From Porticoccus sp. W117 (GTDB lineage Bacteria; Pseudomonadota; Gammaproteobacteria; Pseudomonadales; Porticoccaceae), in contig NZ_JATAAF010000005.1 of the NCBI RefSeq assembly GCF_030341905.1, positions 62,001 to 126,000 on the forward strand: a DNA stretch of 64,000 nucleotides. The letters are read 5' to 3'. The position numbers and the translations under genes are program-made. The notes beneath the pieces are model-generated. The model saw only the letters and a list, made by a program, of their open reading frames with translations. It was not told the DNA's origin and made no database searches. Position 1 is the first letter of the stretch. Every line of letters begins with the position of its first letter. Shown one piece after another: positions 18,180-27,151 of this stretch.

Positions 18180-18839
18180 ATGAATGTTGATCGATTGCGG
18201 CAGGCCATCGCGGCTGCCAGAGAACATGAAGCGGAAACCGACCAGCTATCGCAGTTCTTGCAGGGGCGCATCGGCGAGCTGCACCGCTCTATTCAGTTGC
18301 CGGTGGACAACTCGGTGCCGGCGTTATTGAACTTCGTTATTCGCTATATCGAACATGTGCCAGAGTTTGTTGAAGCGGTCAGTGACATTTCCAAGCAGGC
18401 CGGCATTGAGCCGTCTATAGAGCCAGTAATTCAGGTCGCCTGTGAGTTTTTTCTGTCGCCACCCGGAGTGATGGAACAATGGCTGGAGGAGCAGAACAGT
18501 CTGGTGGCACTGATGGATGAAGCCTACCTTGCCCATCGCCTGATTGAAGAGGTGAATGATCGCTATATGACCCACCTCGGTGCGCCACTGGTGCCTATGG
18601 ATATGACTCGTTCCAACCTGATTGTGCACCACCTGATCGGCGAGGATTTCGCCAATCAGCTGGACAGGGCGGTAGAAGTGGCGGTTAACCAGTTGCAGCA
18701 GCGACAGGCTGACAGCAGCAAGCTGACCAGCTTTGTGGACCGTTGCCGCCAGCGGGACATCGACCGAGAGTTGATTCGCTGGCCCTGCCTGACGGACAGT
18801 TTGTCAATCAACCTGATGTTGGATGGCAGGGTGCATTAA
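18180..18839 (+). CDS. Conserved-looking cytoplasmic protein, unknown function
   Basis: A 219-residue soluble, mostly helical and acidic protein. I do not recognise a domain. Visible traits are an N-terminal helix rich in Gln and Glu (LRQAIAAAREHEAETDQLSQ), a middle with HVPEFVEAVSDISKQAG, and a C-terminal segment RCRQRDIDRELIRWPCL with two cysteines. There is no signal peptide or membrane helix. The codon pattern matches neighbouring genes, which supports a real gene. It has no obvious partner and is followed by a large non-coding palindrome. Confidence 0.75.
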   Translation: MNVDRLRQAIAAAREHEAETDQLSQFLQGRIGELHRSIQLPVDNSVPALLNFVIRYIEHVPEFVEAVSDISKQAGIEPSIEPVIQVACEFFLSPPGVMEQWLEEQNSLVALMDEAYLAHRLIEEVNDRYMTHLGAPLVPMDMTRSNLIVHHLIGEDFANQLDRAVEVAVNQLQQRQADSSKLTSFVDRCRQRDIDRELIRWPCLTDSLSINLMLDGRVH

Positions 18840-19159
18840 AGAGAGTCGCCGTCATTCCCGCGCAGGCGCACTACTGTCCGGAATAAACACCCAGGCCGTC
18901 ATTGCGAGCGCAGCGAAGCAATCCAGTGTCTTTTAACACGCTGATTTATAAGCAAAGCCACTGGATCGCCGCGCTGCGCTCGCGATGACGAAATTTTTAA
19001 GTCTCTCTGCCATCCATTTGGCAATAGAGCTTACGCAACAAGGCTTTCCAGTAAGGCCTTTAATTTATTCCGGACAGTAGTGCGCGCAGGCGGGAATCCG
19101 TGTAAACCGAGTGCTGCTTGTAGATGGATCCCCGCTTTCGCGGGGATGACGTAGTTTGG
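18840..19159. repeat. Non-coding 320 bp with nested inverted repeats
   Basis: There is no gene here. Outer arms at 18854-18887 and 19064-19097 pair with 19 perfect bases around CACTACTGTCCGGAATAAA and 29 of 34 overall. Inside lies a second, different inverted repeat: gtcattgcgagcgcagcg at 18898-18928 pairs with cgctgcgctcgcgatgac at 18959-18989. A third small hairpin (atccccgctttcgcggggat) is at 19128-19147. This looks like one repeat element inserted inside another, between a convergent gene pair. Confidence 0.85.
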
Positions 19160-19741
19160 TTATTTTTTCTCAAACACCAATTGAAAACTCACCGGCACCG
19201 CATTGCTGATGCTGGGCAGGCCTGCCGCTTGGCGCAGCTTTTCCACCCCAGCCACTAAATTAAAGGAAGCGGCGTTCACCAGCACGGGGCGCTGGTTAGC
19301 CACCAGCAGACGATTGTCGGCAAGGCGGGTAATGGTCACTTGTCCCAAATCCAGATTTTGACTGGCGCCATGCAAACTCAGGGTGCCAGTGATGTTTTGG
19401 TTTAAACGCTCACCTACCTCAAGGCCTTCCACCGCTTTCAAGTCAATTGCCGCAGTAAAGGCGGCGTTGGGAAATTTGGCGGTTTCAAACAGCATATCGC
19501 CCATGCGCTGGTCGCGAATATCGATATTGGTGTGAATGCTGGCCAGGTCGATGATCACCGAAGCGCCTTGCTCGCCAGCGGCACCAGACAGCTTTTTGAA
19601 GTGATGCACTTCGGCGATATGGGTGGCTTTGGTGGTCACCAGGCTGAGGTCGGAGAGCTCGTTATTCAGCTGCCAGTCGGCATTGCTGAAACAGCTGGCG
19701 ATCAGCAGCAGGGCAGCGATAGTGGATTGCAGAATGTTCAT
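19160..19741 (-). CDS. YceI family periplasmic protein
   Basis: Exported lipocalin-like protein of 193 residues. The YceI family binds polyisoprenoid-type lipids or quinones in the periplasm. A signal peptide (MNILQSTIAALLLIASCFSNA) precedes WQLNNELSDLSLVTTKATHI, ASVIIDLASIHTNIDIRDQRM and FETAKFPNAAFTAAIDLK, which are the family's main blocks. The ATG at 19741 is 9 nt from GAGG. A TTG one codon upstream is possible. The small exported Lys/Arg-rich protein gene lies just upstream on the same strand. Confidence 0.9.
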   Translation of the reverse strand: MNILQSTIAALLLIASCFSNADWQLNNELSDLSLVTTKATHIAEVHHFKKLSGAAGEQGASVIIDLASIHTNIDIRDQRMGDMLFETAKFPNAAFTAAIDLKAVEGLEVGERLNQNITGTLSLHGASQNLDLGQVTITRLADNRLLVANQRPVLVNAASFNLVAGVEKLRQAAGLPSISNAVPVSFQLVFEKK

Positions 19742-19758
19742 CAAAGATATCCTCGTTT

Positions 19759-19971
19759 CTATTTGCGACAGCGGCGGTGCAGTTTCGATTGCAGCTCGCG
19801 GCGGCGTTTGCGCAATTTGTTGCCGCGCTCGGTTTTGTAACCGGCGCGCAGCTCGGTGTTCACTTTATCCAGTTGTTGTTGCCATTTGCGGCACTGCTCT
19901 TTCGATGCCGGTTTGTTCGCCGCCTGGGCAGAACAGCACATGATGCAAAACAGCAAAATGAATTGTTTCAT
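19759..19971 (-). CDS. Small exported basic protein, unknown function
   Basis: A 70-residue precursor with a clear signal peptide (MKQFILLFCIMCCSAQAANK) and a mature part of about 50 residues that is strongly basic and likely one amphipathic helix pair. It carries two cysteines (EQCRKWQQQLDKV and LHRRCRK) that could form a disulfide. An AGGGAGG ribosome site precedes the ATG, and YceI follows 17 nt later. I do not know the family. Confidence 0.75.
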   Translation of the reverse strand: MKQFILLFCIMCCSAQAANKPASKEQCRKWQQQLDKVNTELRAGYKTERGNKLRKRRRELQSKLHRRCRK

Positions 19972-20023
19972 TTTTCCTCCCTGAAAAGAAATTGTGTGAG
20001 TCTATGTCACTCTTTGCCAGCGA

Positions 20024-20560
20024 CTATACCTGAGTCAGATACTCATCCTTCAGCTTCACATAATTGCCCGCGGTATAGGTAAAGAAGGCGCGCTCTGCGT
20101 CCGTCAGTGGCCGCAACTGTTTTACAGGATTGCCCACATAAACGTAGCCGCCTTCCAGTTGTTTACCCGGCGGCACCATACAGCCGGCACCGACGATGGT
20201 TTCGTCTGGCACCAAAGCGCCGTCCATGACAATCGCGCCAACGCCGATCAGCACCCGGCTACCCACGGTGCAGCCGTGCAGCACAGCCTGGTGGCCAACG
20301 GTAACATCGTCGCCCAATGTGAGTGGCCAGCCATCCGGGTTGTAGTCGCTGGCGTGGGTAATGTGCAGTACCGCACCGTCCTGAATGCTGCAGCGCTGGC
20401 CGACGCGAATGCGGTGCATATCGCCGCGAATCACCGCTGCTGGCCACACCGAGCAGTCGTCGCCCAGTACCACGTCGCCAATTACTGTGCTGGCCGGGTC
20501 GATATACACACGGTCACCTAGCTGCGGACGGTGGTTCAGATAGGGGCGGGTGGCGGTCAT
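20024..20560 (-). CDS. Gamma-carbonic anhydrase family protein
   Basis: Left-handed beta-helix hexapeptide-repeat protein, 178 residues, of the YrdA/CaiE-like gamma-carbonic anhydrase group. Repeats run from about residue 15 to 140 (VYIDPASTVIGDVVLGDDCS, VWPAAVIRGDMHRIRVG). The three metal-site histidines appear in VLHITHA and VTVGHQAVLHGC. Members bind zinc or iron, but catalytic carbonic anhydrase activity in the YrdA group is uncertain. Stands alone on the minus strand, diverging from the DASS transporter. Confidence 0.9.
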   Translation of the reverse strand: MTATRPYLNHRPQLGDRVYIDPASTVIGDVVLGDDCSVWPAAVIRGDMHRIRVGQRCSIQDGAVLHITHASDYNPDGWPLTLGDDVTVGHQAVLHGCTVGSRVLIGVGAIVMDGALVPDETIVGAGCMVPPGKQLEGGYVYVGNPVKQLRPLTDAERAFFTYTAGNYVKLKDEYLTQV

Positions 20561-20674
20561 GGCTGTTCCTCATGGGCGGTAGTAAACGGATTGAAGTGCT
20601 ACTCTGTGACTTCAGGTATCGACGTTATTGTTACGTTATTGTAGTGAAAAACAAAATAAGAAGAAGGTGTAAAG

Positions 20675-22105
20675 ATGGCGCGAACAATTGGTTTGATGCT
20701 CGGTTTGGGTTTTCTGTTACTGACTCTGCTGACATCGCCACCGGAGGGTATGAGCGAAGCTGCCTGGGTAACGGCGGGGGTCGGTTTGTTAATGGCCAGT
20801 TGGTGGGCCACCGAGGCCATCCCGGTGCCCATGACATCGCTGCTACCCATTGTCCTGTTCCCCATGCTGGGGCTGATCAATTTGAAAGGCGCCACCGCCC
20901 CCTACGCCCACCCGGTGATCTACCTGCTGATGGGCGGCTTTATTATCGCCACCGCGTTGCAGCGCTGGAATCTGCACCGCCGCTTGGCACTCACGATACT
21001 GCGCCAGGTGGGCAACCACCCCTACGCCATTATCGGTGGCTTTATGGGCATCAGCGCATTTCTGTCCATGTGGATCAGCAACACTGCCACCACCATCATG
21101 ATGATCCCCATTGCCTTGTCCATGGCATCGGTGTTGATCGGCGGTGACAAGAAAGAAGACAACTTCACCATTTGCCTGATTCTGGGTATTGCCTACTCCG
21201 CCAGTATCGGTGGCTTGGGCACTTTGGTGGGTACGCCCCCCAATGCCATGGTTGCCGCTTATATGTCGGAAACCTACAACGTGGAAATTGGCTTCCTGCA
21301 GTGGATGCTATTGGGGGTGCCGGTGGTATTGGTGCTGGTGCCCCTGGCCTGGTGGTTGCTGACGCGGCTGGCGTTTAAATTTGAAGTTCAACACAACAGT
21401 AATGTGGGCGATGTGGTGCGCGACGAACTTGACGGGATGGGCAATATCACCGTGCCGGAAAAGCGCACGGCGATTGTCTTTCTCTGTGTTGCCCTGGCCT
21501 GGGTGATTCGCCCGCTGCTGCAAAAACTGCCTGGCCTGGGTGGCTTGAGTGACGTGATTATCGCCGTTGGCGGTGCCATCGCCATGTTTATGGTGCCCTC
21601 CGGTTGTGCCAATGAAAAAGGCACTCGGCTACTGGATTGGAATACCGCTGCCCAGATTCCCTGGGGCATATTGCTGCTGTTTGGCGGTGGCCTCAGCTTG
21701 GCCAATATGGTGAGTGACAGCGGTCTGGCTCAGTGGTTGGGTGATGCCTTGGCTGCGCTTACCACCTTCCATATGCTGATTTTGATTTTCGCTCTGGTGA
21801 CGCTGGTGATCTTTCTCACTGAACTCACCAGCAACACCGCCACCACCGCCACGCTACTGCCGGTGATGGGCAGTATTGCCGCCGTGGCCGGGCTCGACCC
21901 CATGCTGCTGACCGCTCCCATGGCACTGGCGGCCAGCTGCGCCTTTATGCTGCCGGTAGCCACTGCGCCCAATGCCATTGTGTTTGCCACAGACCGGGTC
22001 AGCATCCCGCAAATGGCCCGAGCGGGGGTTTGGGTCAATGTGGCCGGCATTGTGGTGATCAGTGTGCTGGCTTACTTGCTGGTGCCCAGACTGTTGGTGG
22101 GTTGA
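20675..22105 (+). CDS. SLC13/DASS family sodium-coupled anion transporter
   Basis: Inner-membrane symporter for dicarboxylates or sulfate, 476 residues. The two SNT signature motifs that bind sodium and substrate are both present: WISNTATTIMMIPIALSM (Ser135-Thr137) and TELTSNTATTATLLPVMGS near residue 388, showing the inverted-repeat fold. VGTPPNAMVAAYM is also typical. Substrate cannot be told from the sequence. AAGAAGG precedes the ATG. The downstream FG-GAP gene starts 26 nt after its stop and could be co-transcribed, although the two functions are not obviously linked. Confidence 0.92.
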   Translation: MARTIGLMLGLGFLLLTLLTSPPEGMSEAAWVTAGVGLLMASWWATEAIPVPMTSLLPIVLFPMLGLINLKGATAPYAHPVIYLLMGGFIIATALQRWNLHRRLALTILRQVGNHPYAIIGGFMGISAFLSMWISNTATTIMMIPIALSMASVLIGGDKKEDNFTICLILGIAYSASIGGLGTLVGTPPNAMVAAYMSETYNVEIGFLQWMLLGVPVVLVLVPLAWWLLTRLAFKFEVQHNSNVGDVVRDELDGMGNITVPEKRTAIVFLCVALAWVIRPLLQKLPGLGGLSDVIIAVGGAIAMFMVPSGCANEKGTRLLDWNTAAQIPWGILLLFGGGLSLANMVSDSGLAQWLGDALAALTTFHMLILIFALVTLVIFLTELTSNTATTATLLPVMGSIAAVAGLDPMLLTAPMALAASCAFMLPVATAPNAIVFATDRVSIPQMARAGVWVNVAGIVVISVLAYLLVPRLLVG

Positions 22106-22131
22106 AAATTATTCGAGAAGGGGTACGACGG

Positions 22132-23625
22132 ATGACATGTAGGCACATTGTTACAAGGTTGGGCTTGCTGGCAGGCAGCACTATTGGCTTGGCGCATGCC
22201 GGATCGGCAACACCTCATTTCGAACCGGTTCAAGCGGCCCTGTTTGCCGCCCCCGGCGCCCAGTCTGTGTCCTGGGCGGATTACGACAACGATGGCGATC
22301 TGGATTTGGCGGTAACGTTTAAAAACCGCCCCAATCGCCTTTACAAGAACAACGATGGCGAATTTACCGATGTAGCCGGGCAGGTGGGTTGGCACCGCAA
22401 TGTGGACGACGCACGGGTGCTGGCTTGGGGAGACTACAACGGCGATGGCCACCTGGATTTGTATGTGGGTTATGGCAAGGACACGAAAACCCGCAACCGC
22501 CTGTACCGCAATAACGGCGACGGCAAATTGTTTACCGACGTGGCTGCCGAGGTGGGCCTGGATCTAACAGGAACCACTCGACAAAGCAGCTGGGTGGATT
22601 ACGACAACGACGGCGACCTGGATATCTATATCTGCATGCGCGATCGTTATAATTACTTGTTTCGCAACGATGCAGGCAAATTTACGGATGTTAGCCGCAG
22701 CTCGGGCCTGCGCGACCCCCGTCGTAGTGTCGGTGCGGTCTGGTTTGATATGGACAGCGATGGCGATCTGGATGTGTTTCTGGCCAACCAGAATGGCGAC
22801 CGCGACGGTTTTTACCGCAACGATAATGGCCGCTTTACCGATATCGCCGCTTCCCTGGACATGGATCGCCCGCGCCGTCCCTTGAATGTGGGCAGCACCG
22901 GTGTTGGTGTGGCCGATTACGACAATGACGGTGATCTGGATCTGTTTGTGGCCACCTACGCCAACAACCTGCTGTACCGCAACGACGGTGGTGGTCAGTT
23001 TGTGGAAGTGGCTGCCAGCCAGGGGCTCGATGGCGATTTTCACGGCGTGGGGGTGGATTGGGGTGATTACGACAATGATGGTCGTATCGATCTCTACGTC
23101 AATGCCTACCTCAGTGGCGTATTTGCCGAACAGGACTATCTGTACCGCAATACCGGTAAAGGATTTGAGGATGTGCTGCCCCCCGATAAAAACGCATTGA
23201 TTCGTCGCCGCGACGCTGACCACGGCACTCGCTGGGGCGATTTTGATGGTGACGGCGACCTGGATCTGGCGCTGGCCAGCAACCACAAACGCGGCACCCA
23301 CCAGCTGTATCGCAACCAGCTCCCGGATGATCTGGCCCGGCGTTCATTGCGGGTATCGTTGCGCGATCAGCAGGGCCGGTTTGCCAGGCCTGGTAGCGAA
23401 GTACGCCTCTACGACAGCGCCACTGGCAAATTGCTCGCCACCCGCATGGTGGATACCGGCAGTGGCTACTGTTCCCAGAGCAACACGCCGTTGCACTTCG
23501 GGCTGGCAAGTATGGCGCCGGTTACCGTGGAGGTAACCCGACTCACCGCCAAAGGCCGCGAAGTTACGCGCTTTGAGAATGTGAATCCGGCGGATTATTC
23601 CGGGCAGGTGTATCGCCCGCTGTAA
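22132..23625 (+). CDS. Exported FG-GAP/VCBS repeat protein with ASPIC/UnbV domain (CRTAC1-like)
   Basis: Predicted secreted or periplasmic beta-propeller of 497 residues. After a signal peptide (MTCRHIVTRLGLLAGSTIGLAHA) come about seven blade repeats, each with a calcium-binding loop of the DYDNDGDLDL type (residues ~40-410). The C-terminal ~95 residues form an ASPIC/UnbV-like domain (RRSLRVSLRDQQGRFARPGS). The family is related to vertebrate CRTAC1; bacterial members have no firm function. The ATG at 22132 follows AAGGGG. A longer frame start at 22030 overlaps the transporter gene and lacks a signal peptide. Confidence 0.92.
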   Translation: MTCRHIVTRLGLLAGSTIGLAHAGSATPHFEPVQAALFAAPGAQSVSWADYDNDGDLDLAVTFKNRPNRLYKNNDGEFTDVAGQVGWHRNVDDARVLAWGDYNGDGHLDLYVGYGKDTKTRNRLYRNNGDGKLFTDVAAEVGLDLTGTTRQSSWVDYDNDGDLDIYICMRDRYNYLFRNDAGKFTDVSRSSGLRDPRRSVGAVWFDMDSDGDLDVFLANQNGDRDGFYRNDNGRFTDIAASLDMDRPRRPLNVGSTGVGVADYDNDGDLDLFVATYANNLLYRNDGGGQFVEVAASQGLDGDFHGVGVDWGDYDNDGRIDLYVNAYLSGVFAEQDYLYRNTGKGFEDVLPPDKNALIRRRDADHGTRWGDFDGDGDLDLALASNHKRGTHQLYRNQLPDDLARRSLRVSLRDQQGRFARPGSEVRLYDSATGKLLATRMVDTGSGYCSQSNTPLHFGLASMAPVTVEVTRLTAKGREVTRFENVNPADYSGQVYRPL

Positions 23626-23670
23626 CAGCAGCGGGTTATAATCGCCGGAAATTCAGTAATTCCCTCCCTT

Positions 23671-23928
23671 ATGTCGAACGTACCTGGAAAATCCAAGCCT
23701 CGATTTATTGCCGGCGCTGTGTGTCCGCGCTGCGGTGAAATGGATAAAACCGTTGCCTATAAAGAAGAGGAAGAAAACTTCCGCGAGTGCGTCAGTTGCG
23801 GTTTTAAAGAGCAGCTGCGCCTGCAGGCTGCGCCCCGTGAGTTGGACACCCGTGTAAACCGTAGCGAAGAAGAAAAGCAGCGGGAAACCAGTGTCGTGCG
23901 GCTTATTGACCCCGCAGCTGACGGATAA
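23671..23928 (+). CDS. yheV: YheV family putative zinc-ribbon protein
   Basis: An 85-residue protein with two zinc-ribbon knuckles, CPRCGEMD and CVSCGFKE, followed by a charged tail. This is the YheV layout ([20 protein letters not shown]), whose function is unknown. A TATAAT-like element at 23637-23642 is likely its -10. The last 26 nt overlap, tail to tail, the end of aroE on the other strand. Confidence 0.9.
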   Translation: MSNVPGKSKPRFIAGAVCPRCGEMDKTVAYKEEEENFRECVSCGFKEQLRLQAAPRELDTRVNRSEEEKQRETSVVRLIDPAADG

Positions 23929-24721
23929 CCCCAGCGGTATTCGGGCGCAGGTTTCTCCACAGCGCGAAGGCTTCCGCCGCTTGTTCCACCAGCATCCCCA
24001 AACCGTCGGCGACCTTAGCCGCGCCATGTTCGCTGGCCCATGTCATAAACACCGTGGGTTCGCTGGCGTACATCATGTCGTAACAACAACTGTCGGGGGC
24101 CAACAGGTTTTCCGGTAATGGCGGCAGCTGTCCGGAGAGGCTGGCACTGGTGCCGTTAATGACCAGATCAAATGTTTCCCCCGCCAGTGATTCAAAGCCG
24201 CAGCCCAGGGTATTGCCCAGCTCAGCAAAATCGGCGGCCAGTTGTTCTGCTTTGTGCACTGTGCGATTGGCAATAACCAGTCGGGATGGACTGCAAGCCA
24301 GTAATGGCTGCAATACTCCGCGCACGGCGCCGCCAGCTCCCAGAACCAGAATGCGCTTGCCAGCAAGCTGCCAACCAAGGTTGTTCAACATATCTGTCAC
24401 CATACCCACACCGTCGGTGTTGTCGCCGAGCAGGGAGCCGTCAGGCTGGCGCATCAGGGTATTCACTGCCGCGGCGCGGCAGGCGCGTTCACTGAGTGTG
24501 TCAGCCAGTTCACAGGCCTGCTGTTTAAATGGCACGGTGATATTAAGGCCACAACCGCCGCCGTTGAAAAAACGCTCGGCATACGCCTGGAATTCATCTT
24601 CGGGCACCAGCTGGGCACGGTATTCCATATCCTGCCCGGTCTGCGCAGCAAACGCGCTGTGAATAAGCGGTGACTTGCTGTGGCCAATGGGATTGCCAAA
24701 AACGGCGTATTGATCGGTCAT
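23903..24721 (-). CDS. aroE: Shikimate dehydrogenase
   Basis: Reduces 3-dehydroshikimate to shikimate with NADPH in aromatic amino acid synthesis. The 272-residue product has the shikimate site ([15 protein letters not shown], with catalytic Lys in TVPFKQQA), NTDGVGMV, and the Rossmann motif [12 protein letters not shown]. The ATG at 24721 starts [15 protein letters not shown], the normal N terminus. An open frame extends upstream to 24802 but lacks homology features. Convergent overlap with yheV by 26 nt. Confidence 0.96.
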   Translation of the reverse strand: MTDQYAVFGNPIGHSKSPLIHSAFAAQTGQDMEYRAQLVPEDEFQAYAERFFNGGGCGLNITVPFKQQACELADTLSERACRAAAVNTLMRQPDGSLLGDNTDGVGMVTDMLNNLGWQLAGKRILVLGAGGAVRGVLQPLLACSPSRLVIANRTVHKAEQLAADFAELGNTLGCGFESLAGETFDLVINGTSASLSGQLPPLPENLLAPDSCCYDMMYASEPTVFMTWASEHGAAKVADGLGMLVEQAAEAFALWRNLRPNTAGVIRQLRGQ

Positions 24722-24824
24722 GGTGAACTCTTTGTGCGTCAGTGGCTGCAGTGTACCGGTAACCACGATTTTTTTTGAGCGCAAAGTTGCTATTGCCAGC
24801 ACCCCCTTCTAGGCTTTCAATAAC

Positions 24825-25193
24825 ATGCAAGCCAATCACGCCATTAAAAACGCGCTGTCTTTTTTGCTGCTACCTTTGTTAGCACCGTTTGCCTTGCTTG
24901 TGCGGTTATTTCGCGGCGGAGTAGACAAGTCAATCGAGGAAGTGGAAGCAGTATTGCAGCGTATGCTGTCCGGGAAAATCGATGCCTACTGGTGGGACGA
25001 TTTTCTATCCACCCCAATACGTGATCGCCAGCTCAATGCGATTCGGGAACGTTGCGACGAAGTTTGGCACGAGCAGTCGCCCTATATTTCCAAAGACATT
25101 GATGGTCAGTATTACCTAAACTCTGATGGCATCAGTGAAATACAGGCGCTGCTGCAGAAGTGCAGTTATTTGAAGGCCTCGCGAGCTACTTGA
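24825..25193 (+). CDS. Small protein with N-terminal hydrophobic segment, unknown function
   Basis: A 122-residue product. Residues ~9-30 (ALSFLLLPLLAPFALLVRLF) form one likely membrane anchor; the rest is soluble and acidic, with DAYWWDDFLSTPIRDRQLNA and IRERCDEVW. I recall similar WDDFLS..PI-type hypothetical proteins in gammaproteobacteria but cannot name a family. Its frame and codon use look real. It diverges from aroE and precedes the Bax-like gene by 86 nt. Confidence 0.7.
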   Translation: MQANHAIKNALSFLLLPLLAPFALLVRLFRGGVDKSIEEVEAVLQRMLSGKIDAYWWDDFLSTPIRDRQLNAIRERCDEVWHEQSPYISKDIDGQYYLNSDGISEIQALLQKCSYLKASRAT

Positions 25194-25279
25194 TTTTTTC
25201 CGCGTAAAGCTACTAAATCGCAGAAAAACAATATAAAAAAGGCTGGCCCATTAATTCTTCATCTACCCATCGTTCTTCG

Positions 25280-26050
25280 TTGTTAAAGCAACTGGCGCCG
25301 CTGCTGTTGCCACTGCCGATTGTGATCGTGGCGTTGTTGCTCAGCGACCGCCCGCCAGATTGCGACCTGCCTTTGCAGGCTGATGATTCCGTTGTTTCAG
25401 TGCCGCCAGATTTTATAAAGCTGCCCGCCGGGCGAGAGCGCAAGCAGGGTTTTGTGGATTACCTGCTACCGATCATTCACGAGCATAACCAGCAATTACG
25501 CAATCACCGGCAGGCCGTTCAATGTCTGCATAAAGGCCGTAAAACACTGTTGTCTGAGCAGCGCCGTTGGCTGCAGAAAATGGCGCAACGCTACCGCGTC
25601 ACCGAAGAGTTGGAAGGCGACGGGTTCTGGCGTGAGATGCTAAACAAAATCAATGAAATCCCACCATCGTTGGCGTTGGCGCAAGGGGCTAACGAAAGTG
25701 CCTGGGGCACCTCGCGTTTTGCCCGAGAGGGCAATAATTTGTTTGGTCTTTGGTGTTTTAAGCCCGGCTGCGGTGTGGTGCCGCTGCATCGGCCAGAGGG
25801 CGCGACATACGAGGTGGCCAGTTTTGACTCGGTGACGGATTCGGTACGTGAATATATGCGAACGCTGAATTCCCATCCGGGGTATGACGAACTGCGGGAA
25901 TTACGCTCTGAGCAGGGGCAATTGTCTGGCGAAGAATTGGCTCAAGGTTTGGGCGAGTACTCTGCCCGTGGTAAGGCTTATATCGAAGAACTGCAGCAGA
26001 TGATTCGCTATAACCGTTGGCAGGAGTATGACAAGCCTGCTGGGGAGTGA
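25280..26050 (+). CDS. Bax-like glucosaminidase-domain protein
   Basis: Predicted periplasmic or membrane-anchored peptidoglycan hydrolase, at least 256 residues. The N-terminal hydrophobic stretch (APLLLPLPIVIVALLLS) is a signal or anchor. The glucosaminidase domain contains LALAQGANESAWGTSRFA with the catalytic-type Glu, then GNNLFGLWCF and SVREYMRTLNSHPGYDELR, as in E. coli Bax. The start is uncertain: the first standard in-frame start is TTG at 25280 without a ribosome site, whereas an ATT at 25250 lies 8 nt after AAAAAAGG and would add ten residues. Confidence 0.85.
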   Translation: MLKQLAPLLLPLPIVIVALLLSDRPPDCDLPLQADDSVVSVPPDFIKLPAGRERKQGFVDYLLPIIHEHNQQLRNHRQAVQCLHKGRKTLLSEQRRWLQKMAQRYRVTEELEGDGFWREMLNKINEIPPSLALAQGANESAWGTSRFAREGNNLFGLWCFKPGCGVVPLHRPEGATYEVASFDSVTDSVREYMRTLNSHPGYDELRELRSEQGQLSGEELAQGLGEYSARGKAYIEELQQMIRYNRWQEYDKPAGE

Positions 26051-26055
26051 TTGGT

Positions 26056-26177
26056 GCAGGCTCGAAGTCAGAAGTCGGATGTCTGACGCAGTTGGGCTAC
26101 GCCCAACGGAGTTGCAAAGTAGATTTCGCAGCCGAAGGCTGCCGCGTCTGACTTCAGACATCCGACGTCGAGCCTGC
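26056..26177. repeat. Inverted repeat with internal hairpins (gaagtcagaagtcgg family)
   Basis: Outer arms 26056-26090 and 26144-26177 pair imperfectly, ending in GCAGGCTCG/CGAGCCTGC. Two small hairpins sit inside (gttgggctacgcccaac and gcagccgaaggctgc). It lies between the convergent Bax-like and creatininase-like genes, a likely place for transcription termination. Confidence 0.8.
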
Positions 26178-26222
26178 TATTATGTAGCTCGATTTTTTTC
26201 ACCGCACAGAATTTTTTTAGCG

Positions 26223-27065
26223 CTATTTTTTTCCAATACTCTTGCGAATCGCTTCCATGGTAATGCCCACCTGATAATCCGTTAGCTCGTCTGCCAGCTT
26301 AAGGGTGCGATCCAGAGGCAGCAGGTTAACTCCGTTCACGGAAAACTCCCCCTTCATCACCCGCTGTGGCATGCGCACGCTCATAGGGTCGACCAGCATC
26401 ATCAGGGCGGTGTGGCGGAAATCGTGGTGAATGCCGTCTTTTTTCTCCACCACATTGCGTGCTTCTAGCCACTGCTTCCAGCGGGGGTTGTCGTAGTATT
26501 CAGCGATGTAATGAACACGATCACCGTCGCGGTTCCATTTTTTATTCAGCTCCGCCGCCAGTTCTTCCATACCGGTTTGGTTGCCGCCGCTGTCGCCGAT
26601 AAACACAATATTTTTAAAGCCGTGAATTTTCAGGCTGAGGGCAATTTCTTCCAGCAATTTTTTGTAGGTGTCCAAAGACAGGCTTATGGTGCCTGCGTAG
26701 CGCATGTGGCCACTGACCGGGTTGTGGTTGCCTTCTGGAACAAAGGGCACGATTGGGGCAACCAGAGCATTGCCAAGCTGGCGAGCGATGCGGTTGGTGG
26801 TTTCCCGCAAAATCACATTGTGCTTGCCGGTAGAAAGAAAGGGGCCGTTTTGTTCCACGCCACCGGTGGCAATAATGGCGGTGGTTTTGCCTTCGGCAAT
26901 GGCATCGCGCACTTCCACCCAGGTCATTTCTTCAATAAATACGGTGTCGTAAGCGTCGACGGTACGCTGTTGTTTGTGGGCGTCGGTGAGGGTGTAGCCA
27001 GCACCGGCGGCATAGAGTGCGGTTGAAATCAGTAGTGCTGATACAGCAGTAATGATGCGGAGCAT
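26223..27065 (-). CDS. Exported creatininase-family protein with altered metal-site motifs
   Basis: A 280-residue protein with a signal peptide (MLRIITAVSALLISTALYAAG), so it acts outside the cytoplasm, whereas classical creatininase is cytosolic. Creatininase-fold blocks are visible: ATGGVEQNGPFLSTGKHN, VPEGNHNPVSGHMRYAGTIS and VFIGDSGGNQTGM. In the classical family the metal site reads EQHG..L..GTD and NGHGGN or NGHYEN. Here the His of EQHG is Asn, the Asp region is GKHN, and the NGH motif is GDS. Catalysis, if any, must use a different site. The ATG at 27065 follows GAAGG. It diverges from the TetR gene. Confidence 0.82.
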   Translation of the reverse strand: MLRIITAVSALLISTALYAAGAGYTLTDAHKQQRTVDAYDTVFIEEMTWVEVRDAIAEGKTTAIIATGGVEQNGPFLSTGKHNVILRETTNRIARQLGNALVAPIVPFVPEGNHNPVSGHMRYAGTISLSLDTYKKLLEEIALSLKIHGFKNIVFIGDSGGNQTGMEELAAELNKKWNRDGDRVHYIAEYYDNPRWKQWLEARNVVEKKDGIHHDFRHTALMMLVDPMSVRMPQRVMKGEFSVNGVNLLPLDRTLKLADELTDYQVGITMEAIRKSIGKK

Positions 27066-27151
27066 TGGCTGGCCTTCTCGTTGTGTATGTCGGGTAGGGC
27101 GTTGGTTCGGCAGTCTACTCTTTTTGGTTGTGAGGGTTACAGAGAAATCGG

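Noticed and set aside
22564-23301. 245-codon open frame opposite the FG-GAP protein
   Set aside because: Its Val/Ile-rich repetitive sequence is the reverse reading of the repeated DYDNDGDLD codons.
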